Of a stretch of DNA of 64,000 nucleotides, positions 1 to 10,744 are shown one piece after another (position 1 is the stretch's first letter; every line of letters starts with the position of its first letter). Location: positions 1,148,300-1,212,299 of the forward strand of contig NW_004450276.1 of NCBI RefSeq assembly GCF_000321225.1. The letters run 5' to 3'. Position numbers and translations under genes: made by a program. Source of the DNA: Odobenus rosmarus divergens (taxonomy: Eukaryota > Chordata > Mammalia > Carnivora > Odobenidae). The notes beneath the pieces were generated by a model. That model saw only the letters and a program-made list of their open reading frames with translations, was not told the DNA's origin and did no database searches.

Positions 1-1245
1 CATCTAGAGAAATCCCTTGTACACGTTTCCCAGTGTCCCCCAAAATTGACATCTTGCAAAATTATAGTATAATAACATAACCAGGATGTTGGCATTGATG
101 TAGTCCACCGATCTTAATCACTTTCTCAGTTTTACTTGTACTTGCACATGTGTGTGTGTGTATTTAGTTATGTACCACCATGTTCAAGATGATGAAGAGT
201 CCCAACACCATAAGAGTCCCTAGAGTTGCCCCTTTATAATCATACACAACTCACTCCCACACCCCCATCTTCCTAACCTATGGCTGTTCTCCATTTCTAA
301 CTATTGTGATTTCAAAAATGTTACATAAATGGAACAAGAGACTATGTAACCTTTGGGTATTGGCTGTTTTCACTTGGCGTGATTCCCTGGTGATTTATCC
401 AAATGGTTGGTCTGTCAATGGTTGGTTTGTTTTTACTGAGGACTTACATTCCCTGGTAGCTATGTGCTAGTTAGTTTAACCATTCACCTGTTGAAGGACA
501 TGTACACTGAATTCAGTTTTGGGCTATTAACAAATAAAGTTGCTATCAACATTTGTAGATGGGTTTTTATGTCAACATAATTTTCATTGCTCTGGGATAA
601 ATGTCCAAGAGGGCAATTGCTGGATCTTATGGCAAGTGCATATTTAGTTTTGGAAGAAACTGCTGAACCATTTTCAGAGTGGCTGGTTACATTCCCATTA
701 GCAATGAGTAAGTGATACAGCTTCTCTACAACCTTGCCAGGATTTGGTCTTGTCACTATTCTTTATTTTAGGAATGCTGAGAGGTGTGTAGTGATCTCTA
801 ATTGTGGTTTTAAGTCTCAGTTTTCCTAATGGCTAGTGATGTTGAACATCTTTCCATTGTCTATTTACCATCCATATATCCTCTTTGGTGAAACATCTGT
901 TCAAATCTTTTCCCCATATTCTAGTTGGATTCTTTGTATTTTTACTGTTGGGTTTGACTGTTCTGTATATATTCTAGATCGTAGTCTATTGTCAGATAGG
1001 TGGTTTGTTCATCTTTTCTCCCAGTCTGTGGCTCATCTTTCCATCCTCTTCACACAGGCTTTCACAGAGCAAAAGATTTTTAATTTTGATGAAGTAAGAT
1101 TTGTCAATTCTTCTTTTTCTACATCATTCTTAGATGTTTAGTCTAAGAAATGTTCACCTATCTCTAGGTTTTGCCAACTTTAGGCTGTTTTTTTCCCCCT
1201 AAAAGCATATAGCTACATATCTTACATTTTAGGGTGTGGGCTATT
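1..1245 (-). mobile_element. Old L1 fragment (3' half), cut by the window edge
   Basis: On the plus strand this reads as the reverse complement of L1 ORF2 and its downstream part, for example the stretch around 835-1,010 (gatgttgaacatctttcc) and the motif for the polymerase C-terminal region. It is broken by many stops and belongs to an old L1M-type subfamily. It continues beyond base 1. Confidence 0.75.
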
Positions 1246-1764
1246 TTGAGTTAATTTTTGTATAAGGTGTGAGGTTAAGGGTTGCTTGCTGGAGCTGGTC
1301 CCTCTTATTGGTTCTGCCCTCTTCAGTGTCTCCTGGCAGAATCAGGAGGCTCAGGCCTGGCAGCGGAAGAGGGATTCCCAGGCCATTTAGTTTGGGCAGG
1401 GCTCCAAATGGATCCCACCTGCCAGTGGTGTTGGCTTTGCCAGATGTCAGAGGGATTTCCACTTGATCAAGAGGAGAAATGGGCCTAAATAACTTCTCAG
1501 ATTCCACTTGTACAACTGATGAACTTGCAAGGCTTTGTATATATCTATACATTTGAAGTTTACTCAGTCCATGAGAAAGTTCATTTGCTTTATGAGAAAA
1601 GCAATTAAGAAAAGTTGTATTAGATGTGTTCTGTTATACACATATTTTATAAAAGTATGGGATTTTTATTTAACCAGTAAGCATAGATCAGTTAGATATA
1701 AAACATAATTTGAAAGATGATATAAAATAATAACATCAACAGTAAAATGCCACTACTATTCATT

Positions 1765-1990
1765 AGGTGGTTTCACATTCCAAATACTGAGCACTATTTG
1801 CATTATTATATCATATTACCTCTAATGGCTAAAACAGTCCTACCAAAGGACAAATTGTTCTCTTTATTTTATGGTTGAGAAATTAAATCCAAATATTCAA
1901 TTAGCTCACAGAGGAATATGCAGGTGGTAAATGCAAGAGATATGAATGGAGTCCAGGCAATGTGAACTTAAGGCCAATGTCTTTTCCACT
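1765..1990 (-). repeat. MIR SINE, degenerate
   Basis: Contains the reversed MIR core, with remnants of the segment 'ttttatggttgagaaatt' and 'cacagaggaatatgcaggtgg'. Highly diverged, as expected for this pre-eutherian family. Confidence 0.5.
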
Positions 1991-2328
1991 AAAAGGCGGA
2001 AAGATCTCTTAGAGATATAGAACATATGAGATCCAAATAGCACAGTCAGAGTGAATTTATCGTGCAGCCATCACAGTCGTAAGTCAATGAAAAGTGAGGT
2101 CAGTGCCACATAAGCAGTATTTGTAATTCTGGAGAAAAAGAGCCTTACTGACTGCCCCACTGCCATAATTTTACATGAGTAAAACGTTCTTTTCAGCTTG
2201 CAGGCTCTTGAGGCCCACTGTGGAGGCTGGCACTAGCCACATCTCTAGCCTTCTGTAATTTTCATAGCATACTTTAAATGTTGCCTGTAATGGGGCCTTA
2301 CATTCATTTTGTCCTTGAAGATCTACTA

Positions 2329-2371
2329 GGAAAGAAAAAAGAAAGGAAGGAAGAAAGAAAGGAAGGAAACA
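2329..2371. repeat. GA-rich simple repeat
   Basis: Purine-only tract of gaaagaaaggaagg units, about 40 bases, in the intron left of the last visible exon. Confidence 0.85.
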
Positions 2372-2692
2372 ACAAAAAAAATTTGGCCTTCTCTCTTCAG
2401 TTTCCACAGAAAGAACCCTAAGTGTGCATGACAATTTAATAAGGCCAGAAAACAATCTCCTTAATTAAGTTACTTTGCCTACACACTAGCAAATGAAAAG
2501 TCACAGGGCAATATGTGTGTTGTGGTTCACATTTTATCTCCTAATAATTGAGATTTCTCACATTTTTTATTCAAGAAATCCAAGCAAGAAAAATGCCCTT
2601 TTCTTACTTTGAGGGCAATGAGTCATTTCTGGTCTAAGTGTTCATGTTCACAAAACCAGCTCAGCTCCAATTAAATAAACAAGCGCACTCAC

Positions 2693-2880
2693 CTTCACAA
2701 AGCTCGTCTGACACTGTCCATCACCACTGGGGATTAGGAAGTTGTTGTCAAAGATGATCTCCAACTGTTTGCTTTCGTGAGTAATGACCGTCCAGGAACA
2801 TCTGCTGTTCTCAGGAAAATTCTGAGGCCAGTGAGGGGATCTGATTGTACCATTATCTGAATGGAGTATTCCCCCACAAC
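2693..2880 (-). CDS. CUBN: CUBN exon (inferred exon 54): first half of CUB21
   Basis: 188 bases, phase 1 in and 0 out, the last exon in the window. It encodes [18 protein letters not shown] with a sequon NGT, NSRCSW with the second cysteine, [18 protein letters not shown] and QCQTSFVK with the third cysteine. Donor AAG|GTGAGT, acceptor TTTCTCAG. The second half of CUB21 should lie in the next exon, beyond the left edge. Confidence 0.97.
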
Positions 2881-2952
2881 CTGAGAAATTGTCATGGAAA
2901 AGTCATTAATTTGACAGGAAAATAACCACTTTCATAGCCCAAGACTTTCAAA

Positions 2953-3172
2953 GGAGACACATTTCTAAAGATTTTTTTTTTTTAATTCATTAGAGAGAGA
3001 GTGCAAGCATGAGCAGGGGGGAGGAGCAGAGAGAGAGGAGAGAAGCAGACTCCCTGCCAAGCAGGAAGCCCGATGTGGGCCTCGATCCCCGGACCCCAGG
3101 ATCATGACCTGAGCTGAAGGCAGACGCTTAACCATCTGAGCCACCCAGACACCCAGGAGACACATTTCTAAA
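2953..3172 (-). mobile_element. CAN-SINE with target-site duplication
   Basis: Body 2,970-3,155, read on the minus strand: head GGGTGTCTGGGTGGCTCAG, tail ending in a T-run on the plus strand. The duplication ggagacacatttctaaa is perfect at 2,953-2,969 and 3,156-3,172. Lies 73 bases outside the acceptor of the CUB21 exon. Confidence 0.95.
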
Positions 3173-3910
3173 TGTGAGATTTCAGGTTCTCTTTCCTTAC
3201 ATATGAGTCACTGGCCTTTGGGGCAGGTATACGACAAGAACTCTCAATAAGCGTAAGGTGAACTGAATCCAGAGGAAGCTTCAGCTGTTACTGTTTTGTT
3301 ACATTTATATTGAACTCACCTGAGGCCACTAATCTTTGCCATAAAGAGGATAGACTTCTATTCTGTTTTCAAACAATGGCAATATTTTTTACTCCCCTTG
3401 AAGCTATATAGTATTTGTGAACCAGCAATCCCAAATTCTGTATTTTATTTTACCGTGAACACATGAGAATACAAGTCTACACTCACTGGTAATTTTACTC
3501 TAACATACAGGACTAGAGAAAATGATTTTGAGGAGAAGAAAATTCTTCCATTAAGCAATCTGGTTCGTTCATATTGAAACGCTGATGGATGAAAATAAAT
3601 GACATAAATTTAAAGAAAGAAAATATCAAATTATTTTATACTATTAAAATATATACTTAAGAGATGACAAAAGGAAAAATATGAACTCAAAACAAAATGA
3701 AGTTAAATTAAAGAGATTTCCTGTACCTTTTGCTTTTAAACCCCTGGGAAACCAATGGTGCACCTAAAACTCCCCTGTGACTTCAATAGCAACCAGTGGT
3801 TTAATGAGAGAAAGTTTGATTTGTTCCTTACAAAAACCTTCGTAATAACTCGGACTCTCCTAGAAAGAATTGCCCTGTGTGATACTGCAAATCCTGACTG
3901 AAGTATCCAG

Positions 3911-4138
3911 TGCAAATTCTTTTTTTAAGATTTTATTCATTTATTTGAGAGAGAGCGTGCGTGCGCTCATGCACAAGGAGGGGGAGGGGCAAAGGGAGAG
4001 GGGGAAGCGGGCTCCCCACTGAGCTGGGAGCACGATGGGGGGTCGGCCTGATCCCAAGATACTGGGATCATGACCTGAGCCTGACTGGCAGATACTTAAT
4101 TGACTGGGCCACCCAGGCACCCCTCTAATGCAAATTCT
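3911..4138 (-). mobile_element. CAN-SINE with target-site duplication
   Basis: Body about 3,921-4,124 on the minus strand, with several mismatches to younger copies. The duplication tgcaaattct flanks it at 3,911-3,920 and 4,129-4,138. Confidence 0.9.
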
Positions 4139-4234
4139 TATGTTTTCTGGGAATTTCCGTGAAGTTCATATTTTATAGGTACAAAAGCTACCCTTTTGAA
4201 ATCAAATCTATTATACTTTGCCACACACATAGCA

Positions 4235-4470
4235 TTCATTCTAAATCACAAATCTTGTCGCTTTGCTGCTCAAAACTCTTCAATGGCTCCCCACTGCTCG
4301 AGGGATAGTGTTGAAGACAAGGCTCTTCATGATGTGGACCACTTCACTTCCTACTCTCAGCTTACCACTCAGCATTCTCCCTCCAAGCTCTGAATATTCT
4401 GAACTACTTGTGATTCCGACACATACTTTCTATTATTTTTGATTCTCTGGTTATGCCATGCTCTTTTGCC
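4235..4470 (+). mobile_element. LINE L2 fragment
   Basis: Contains the L2 ORF2 end signature on the plus strand (cttcaatggctccccactg, then ggctcttcatgatgtgg and the 'cttttgcctatgtaggc' region). Stops break the frame. Confidence 0.7.
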
Positions 4471-4474
4471 TATG

Positions 4475-4690
4475 TAGGCAACATGGTGAAGTGTGAAGAT
4501 CAGAGTTTCTGGGCCCCACTATTTTTATTCAAATCCTGACTCTATCAATTATTAGCTCCATGACCGGGAAAACTATCAACCCATTTGTCCCCAGTTTCCA
4601 CCCACAGAAAATGGAGAATTTTATGGATATTGCGTCTTCCTTATGAAGTTGCTACATGAGATGACATGTGTAAACAGTCCCAGTTCAGTC
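4475..4690 (+). repeat. MIR SINE
   Basis: Plus-strand MIR order is recognisable: 'aaatcctgactctatcaat', then 'agctccatgacc', then 'cccagtttccac', then 'gagatgacatgtgtaaa'. Directly follows the L2 fragment. Confidence 0.6.
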
Positions 4691-4783
4691 TGACAGAGCA
4701 GATATAAAATGCATACTTATTAAATTATCTAATAAATTTTAAAAACACATCAATTTAAAAAGTACAGAGAATGTTTCTTTTAC

Positions 4784-5009
4784 CTAATGTCTGTGTGTTC
4801 CATGTGGCATAAAATCCACCATTTTGCACCGAATGGTCTGAGTTAAAAATCACCACCAGCTGGTTGGAACCAGACTGGATTGTCCTGGGGTTTGAACTTC
4901 CACAGTATTGTCCTATTATGGGTGACCCAGGAGAACCACCATTCCTGACAGTGACAGAGTCCCAAACACAGGTTGCATGGGCTTCAATATCAAAGTCACT
5001 AAATGTAAG
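4784..5009 (-). CDS. CUBN: CUBN exon (inferred exon 53): rest of CUB20
   Basis: 226 bases, phase 0 in and 1 out. It encodes [14 protein letters not shown] with the third cysteine, [22 protein letters not shown] with the fourth cysteine, [12 protein letters not shown] and the closing [13 protein letters not shown]. The CAG codon of NTQTL (plus-strand 4,791-4,793) is intact. It corresponds to dog Gln2798, whose first base is deleted in Border Collie cobalamin malabsorption as I recall the report. Deleting that C here would read R, H, stop, exactly as the published fs*3 name predicts, which anchors the exon number. Donor TAG|GTAAAA, acceptor CTGCAG. Confidence 0.97.
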
Positions 5010-5307
5010 CTGCAGGAGAAAAAAGAAATAATGAGGTGCTCTGAGTTGTGAGATTCGCTACCTAAAGTTAGATAAGGTCCTCACAAACCCTTTTATTTTG
5101 TTTTAATTTATATAATTTTATATTTATGTCTCTTATTTAACTCTACCCTCCCCTCCTCTCTTTTTCCTTATTGGAGGTTCTACTGGAAATTTCTCCTGGA
5201 ACTGGAGTCACTAGGGGGACCTCTTCAGTCCAGTGGGCTGGGATGGTAACTCATATCAAGAACGTGATTACACTTCTCTCCTGGATGGGAATATCTTTTG
5301 TATATAC

Positions 5308-5356
<49 letters not shown>
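5308..5356. repeat. (ATCT)12 microsatellite
   Basis: Uninterrupted tetranucleotide array of about 12 units in the intron between the two CUB20 exons. Likely length-polymorphic. Confidence 0.97.
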
Positions 5357-5550
5357 GATCTTCTCCTATGCTTGCAAAAGAGATTTCTTCGGTCACTGGA
5401 TACTTGCAGATGTCTGTACTCCAGTGAGATTTTGGGGAGAAAATTAACTGATTGCAGAATCAAAGCCTATTCTAATTGCTTGCTTATTAAAAGAACTCTG
5501 TTTCCATACAGGACATGGTATTTTTGTTCTAGAACAAAATCAGAACTCAC

Positions 5551-5672
5551 AGCGATGGTATGGCCTTGTGGGGCTTCCAACAACCAGGAGCAATGGGTCA
5601 GGCTGTCATAAGAAGCTGGGTAGTTGGGGCTTGAGATCACTCCACTCTCACCCAGCTGTATTCCACCACAGT
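5551..5672 (-). CDS. CUBN: CUBN exon (inferred exon 52): start of CUB20
   Basis: 122 bases, phase 1 in and 0 out. It encodes [26 protein letters not shown] with the second cysteine and [11 protein letters not shown]. The donor GCT|GTGAGT has T at -1 but is otherwise strong. Acceptor AATTTCAG. A (TATC)12 microsatellite lies in the following intron, about 195 bases from the donor. Confidence 0.96.
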
Positions 5673-5689
5673 CTGAAATTAGATTTGTA

Positions 5690-6690
5690 ACCTTCTAAAT
5701 AAGATATAAGAAAACAAACAAACAGACAAACAAAAAACCTCTGCAAAGCCAAAGGAAGTAGGTCTTACAGCCATCATACTTTATGAATTTAAAAAAGCAA
5801 TCAGTGAATAAATAGGTGAAAGTGGATAAAGGCAAAGTAAAACTGGGTAGAAGATTAGAAATAAACAGAATCTCATATAGTGTGAATTAAAAAGAATCAC
5901 ACAGGAAAGATAAGATCATGTTTAGGACAAAGGAGAAGGAAGATAATCTGTACCACAAGTGGAGAATAATTAGATGTGCATATAACTGACACTCTGACTA
6001 GGTACAAAGTAAATAACACTGCCTTTCTTGAAAAAAAAAAAAAACAGGCCAGTAAAAATAAATACAAACTTGAAGAATATGATCTATACCATAACTAAAG
6101 AATTTGTCATTTGATGAGAAGCACTTATGTCTGTAGTCAGCTGTCAAAGTACACTTTAGCATAGCAAGTTGAAGAACAGATATATCTTTAAAGCATAAGA
6201 TTGTCTGATTTTCCACATGAATAATACTGCTTCCTGAAACCTGGCTCTCTTCTTTCAATCCAATAAAGAAAAACCAACTGGCAAGATGGTTGATCAGTCT
6301 TACTCCCTCTCCCAATCAACCATTTGATTATAACACAAAGAAATGTCAGATAAAACTATAACCAAAACATATATTGATTCTTAGCCAAACTTTATAGAAA
6401 AAAAGAGGCTTTCCAAAATCTAAAAAAAATAATTATGTTCTGAGGGGTAATCTCAAACTGAGAATACGTCAGTCTGAAAGGATCTAGAACCAAGATGTGG
6501 GCCCCAGAGGTCAGGATCTGAGGTCTTGATGACCATGCAGGAGAACATATGGCCTTGGATCGGCACAAAAGGGATGGAGTTGAGACTTTTACACAATGTT
6601 GAGAGTCTAAAAGAACTGTCATATTAGTGAAAGGGACTAGAAAAATTCTGATGGTCCAGAGAAGCAGCAAAGAGCAGTGCTGTCTGTCTT
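5690..6690. other. Intron sequence, nothing recognised
   Basis: AT-rich CUBN intron between the CUB19 and CUB20 exons. Open frames here are short and lack any recognisable domain. A short A13 run is at 6,030-6,042. Confidence 0.6.
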
Positions 6691-7400
6691 GGACTGCATT
6701 TTCAGAAAAAAACTGAATGTCACAGATACAAATCCAAAACGAAACATTAGCAAATAATACCTAATAATATGTTCAAAACACACAGCTTAACCAAGTAGGG
6801 TTTATCCCGGAATTTAAAAGATGGCTTAACAGAGAAAAGTCTTTCAATATATAATTTATCTTATATTAAAGGAGGAAAACAGAATCATCTCAACTGATGG
6901 ACAGAAATCATTTGATATAATCTTACATCCATTCAGAATACAAAAAATTGTACACTAACAATTGAAGGGATTTCTTTAATCTGATAAGAAGTATTTATTG
7001 AAAACCCTAAGAGAAATCAATATATTTGACAATGAAGGGTCACAGGCATTCACATGAAGGTCATCTCTTCCATTTAACATGATGGTGGCCTAGCCAGTGA
7101 AACAAGACAAGAAAAAGAAATGAAGTTTTGAGGCTGAAAGAAAAAAAATATTATCATTTGCAGAAGATAGGATTGTTTATACAGAAAAACCAAAGATAAT
7201 CTACAGACAAAATAGCAAAATCTCTGGGCTAGAGGTCAATGTATAAAAATTTAAAAATTCCTGGATATCGGCAACAACCAATTAGGAGATGTAATTTAGA
7301 ACACCTCCTTGATATTAGCAACAAATTTAATAGCTACCTAGAAGTGAATCTCACAAAATACATGTGAGATCTTTATGGAAAAAATTATCATCTATGATAT
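6690..7400 (+). mobile_element. Old L1 ORF2 remnant
   Basis: Plus-strand sequence follows the L1 reverse transcriptase region, for example 'tagggtttatcccgg', 'atcatctcaactgatg' and 'gatataatcttacatccatt', followed by the downstream part with 'caatgtataaaaattt'. Many stops and indels. It ends close to a CUBN donor site. Confidence 0.75.
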
Positions 7401-7434
7401 TTCCAGAGTTTGAGCGTTTAGTCACAAGTCTTAC

Positions 7435-7584
7435 CTGTAAAAGAATACTTTGCACGGAATCCAACATGTTCTACCCGTTCATTGGTGACAAAGTGTATCC
7501 ATACTTGAGGATAAGGTGTAACCAGTGGCACTGTAGGTTTTGAAGGTCCACAAAGTCTCCACATCAGAGGCCCATCAGCATTAC
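7435..7584 (-). CDS. CUBN: CUBN exon (inferred exon 51): second half of CUB19
   Basis: 150 bases, phase 1 in and 1 out. It encodes [16 protein letters not shown] with the fourth cysteine, [18 protein letters not shown] and the closing RAKYSFT. Donor CAG|GTAAGA, acceptor TTGTTCAG. An old L1 fragment ends only about 35 bases beyond the donor. Confidence 0.97.
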
Positions 7585-7619
7585 CTGAACAAAATAACAG
7601 GCCAAATGCCATTATTTAT

Positions 7620-8335
7620 ATAGCTTTTGAGAAATATATTCAATGAATTCAGTAGGAACAAATAATAAAGAACATTTCAAGGTATTTATGGACACACATT
7701 GAAATTCTGATTTAGTAGGAGATGTTTCACAAAGTTCCTTTCTATCTTTGTCAACTGCAAAAGAAAGAAGAGTTCCTCTAACAGGGTAAAAAACAAACAA
7801 ACAAAAAATCCCCATGCTTTTTTAGTATAGGCGTCTTTCTCTATTGTGGGTGCCATTTTGTTCCAAGTTTTATTTTCATAATTATTTTAGCATACCTAAA
7901 CAGAGATAAAATTAATTTTAAAAAACATTTGGATGTGCCTTTTTTTAGGGAGTAAAAAATATAATGCCAACAGTGACAATATATATCATCAAGATAAAAA
8001 TGGTAATTATCTAAAATTTTAATGATTTCTTCACTGCATTTAATTAAAATGAATAGGATATTCAGTACTTAGGCTAAGAATTATCAGATTTGGAGTTGAG
8101 TATTTTTATGAAGATGACTTTTCACAGTAATTTGATTAACCTTTATAGAACACCTACAAGAGCTCACAATTAATCTGCTCTTTATTTATTCTGTCAGACT
8201 AACATCGTTGATTTTATAAGTCGACAAAATATAGTACTTTAACTCTCTCTGAAATGGGGGACTAGGGAGAAGATTGCATTTAACTGACTGAAATTTGATA
8301 TACAGCTGCTCGGCTTAATTCAATAAGCCAATGTT
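7620..8335. other. Intron sequence, nothing recognised
   Basis: AT-rich CUBN intron sequence with no gene and no repeat family that I can name. Confidence 0.55.
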
Positions 8336-8339
8336 TTGG

Positions 8340-9030
8340 GTTATTTTTTTATTGAAATTCAAGTTAATTAACAAATAGTATAGTACTGGTTTCAGGAGTA
8401 GCATTTAGAGATTCAGCAGTTGCACATAACACCCAGTGCTCTTTACATCAAGTGCCCTCCTTAATGCCCATCACCCATTTAGCCCATCCCTCAACCCACC
8501 TCCCCTCCAGCAACCCTCAGTTTACTCTCTATAGTTAAGAGTCTCTTATGCTTTGCCTCCCTCTCTGTTTTTATCTTATATTCTTTTTCCTTCCCTTCCC
8601 CTATGTTCATCTGTTTTGTTTCTTAAATTCCATATATGAGTGAAATCATGACATTTGCCTTTCTCTGGCTGACTTATATCCCTTAGCATAATACACTCTA
8701 GTTTCATCTACATTTTGCAAATGGCAAGATTTCATTCTTTTTGGTGGCCGAGTAATATTCCGTTGTATATATACCCTACATCTTCTTTTTTTTTTTTTTA
8801 AGATTTTATTTATTTATTTGAGAGAGAGAATGAGATAGAGAGAGAGAGCATGAGAGGGGGGAGGGTCCGAGAGAGAAGCAGACTCATTGCTGAGCAGGGA
8901 GCCCGATGCGGGACTGGATCCCAGGACTCCAGGATCATGACCTGAGCCGAAGGCAGTCGCTTAACCAACTGAGCCACCCAGGCGCCCCTACCCTACATCT
9001 TCTTTATCCATTCATCAGTAGATGGACATT
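8340..9030 (-). mobile_element. Carnivoran L1 3' end, split by a SINE
   Basis: Reverse complement of a carnivoran L1 3' untranslated region, beginning 'ttattgaaattcaagttaa' and including 'taacacccagtgctcttta' and 'agcataatacactctagtt'. It resumes at 9,005 after the inserted SINE with 'atccattcatcagtagatgg'. The TSD-flanked SINE inside proves the L1 was there first. Confidence 0.85.
8772..9004 (-). mobile_element. CAN-SINE inserted into an L1
   Basis: Body 8,788-8,988 on the minus strand, close to the arctoid consensus (head GGGGCGCCTGGGTGGCTCAG). The 16-base duplication taccctacatcttctt is perfect at 8,772-8,787 and 8,989-9,004. Confidence 0.97.
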
Positions 9031-9036
9031 TTAAGC

Positions 9037-9195
9037 CAGTGGTTTTGAACCAGGTGGCAGTCATAAGGGTTTATCAGAATCACATGGAGAACATTCTCAA
9101 ACTACAACTTCCATTTCCTTCATAAGTCTTCTTTAGATTCATCTACTTAGGAGGGCCCACATGATTCTCCTGCTGATTCCCTTGGTCTGTGACCA
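9037..9195 (+). mobile_element. Possible MER5-like hAT remnant
   Basis: Starts 'ccagtggttttgaaccagg' and contains 'tatcagaatcacatggag', which fit the MER5A end and core. The middle is too diverged for certainty. Confidence 0.45.
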
Positions 9196-9352
9196 CAGAC
9201 TTTATCAAATTCTCCTTGAAAATTCTGTCTACCATGTTCTCAAAGTCAGCATTGATTTCAATAGCTGCCCTAGAACATTGTCACCAATGTTAGTTACATT
9301 GGTGTAATATTGCCACTCACTGTGTTAGTTTCTCCTGCTTTCAGCCTCCTTT

Positions 9353-9574
9353 AAAATAAAGTTTTTCAGGGGTGCCTGGGTGGCTCAGTCGGTTGAGCGG
9401 CTGCCTTCAGCTCAAGTCATGATCCCAGGGTCCTGGGATTGAGCCCCACATCGGGCTCCCTGCTCCGCGGGAGGCCTGCTTCTCCCTCTCCCACTCCCCC
9501 TGCTTGTGTTCCCTCTCTCGCTGTGTCTCCCTCTGTCAAATAAATAAAATCTTTAAAAAAATAAAGTTTTTCAG
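9353..9574 (+). mobile_element. CAN-SINE with target-site duplication
   Basis: Body 9,370-9,557 on the plus strand, antisense to CUBN. The 17-base duplication aaaataaagtttttcag is perfect on both sides. Confidence 0.96.
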
Positions 9575-9579
9575 TAACA

Positions 9580-10030
9580 TGGAACTCAGTGAACCTTAAA
9601 TAGCACAGATGACCCACAATGTTATTTCTCTTTTTTAAACCGGGTAAAGAGTGCCAATGTAACAATGGAGGCAATTTGATGGATTGCCCACAACTCAAGA
9701 ATCAACTACAAGAAAGAACTAAAATGGATTCATCTTTTATGAAGGGAGATTTTTAAAAAATTCTTAAGATAACTATGGTTTACCAAGCAGACCTCAGTCC
9801 ATTTCTATCATGAAAACAAAGGCAAACTTGACTCTTTTGGGGATAATTCCCCAAGTAGCTTCCACGTTCTTTTCCATCTGTTACATTGCAAACTTCTTTT
9901 GATTTCTAAGTAGAATTCCTGTAAATTCAGGAAATCGCCGATACAATTCTGACCATGCTAATTTCCATTCTGTGAGGAAAGAAGTCTTGAGTAGTAAAAG
10001 ATCACTGAAGGGACCACGTGAACTCATCAA
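9580..10030. other. Intron sequence between two SINEs, nothing recognised
   Basis: CUBN intron sequence without a recognised gene or repeat family. Confidence 0.5.
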
Positions 10031-10274
10031 GAGAACACAGACGAGGGGCACCTGGGTGGCCCAGTCAGTTAAGTGTCCGACTCTTGGTTTTGGCTCAGGT
10101 CATGATCTCAGGGTCATAGAATTGAGCCCTGTGTCAGGCTCCGTGTTCAGTATGGAGTCTGCTTAGGATTCCCTCTCTCTCTGTCTCTGTCCCTCGTGCC
10201 CACATGCTCTCTCACTCTCTCTCTCTCGAATAAATAAATCTTTAAAAAGAGAGAGAGAACATAGATAAGCTGAA
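10031..10274 (+). mobile_element. CAN-SINE, older type
   Basis: Body about 10,046-10,250 on the plus strand. Its second half differs from the younger copies (tctgcttaggattccctctc), marking an older subfamily. The flanks gagaacacagacga and gagaacatagata look like a worn duplication. Confidence 0.88.
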
Positions 10275-10529
10275 TCTCTCTTGGGTAAGCCTCACCTTAA
10301 TTGAAACATAGAGTCTACTTGCAAACTCTGATCCATCTCATTCACCGTTTATAGGGCATGTTACCTCAGCTGGGTACACACAGAAATATAGCTTTTTCTG
10401 ACTAAAGTTCTTTAGTATTCTATGTACATATATTATAGCCACGTGAGTCCCTTCAATATTGGTGGCCTCCAGGTATAAGAACAATACTGTGGATAAATAA
10501 AATAGAACAAGTTCCTTGATTGAACTCAC

Positions 10530-10736
10530 CTGCTCGGAACTCAAGGACATCAAACTGACAGTCTTGGTGACTTTCCAGGTAAAAATCCTCAAAATGAATG
10601 TAAATAGATGAATTTCCCTGATTTGGATTGCTGAGAGTCCATTCACAGTTTAAGTTTCTTGTGTAATTACTGACTCCATTATAGCCAGGAGAAGTAAAGT
10701 TTCCTTCAGGGAAATGTGTAAGGGACCCACCACACA
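10530..10736 (-). CDS. CUBN: CUBN exon (inferred exon 50): first half of CUB19
   Basis: 207 bases, phase 1 in and 1 out. It encodes [29 protein letters not shown] with the second cysteine, [19 protein letters not shown] with the third, and [10 protein letters not shown]. It carries three sequons (NFT, NYT, NSS). Donor CAG|GTGAGT, acceptor TTTCTTAG. Confidence 0.97.
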
Positions 10737-10744
10737 CTAAGAAA

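Noticed and set aside
5171..5611. 146-codon plus-strand open frame with an IYLS repeat
   Set aside because: The repeat is the (ATCT)12 microsatellite, and the frame runs antisense through a CUBN exon.
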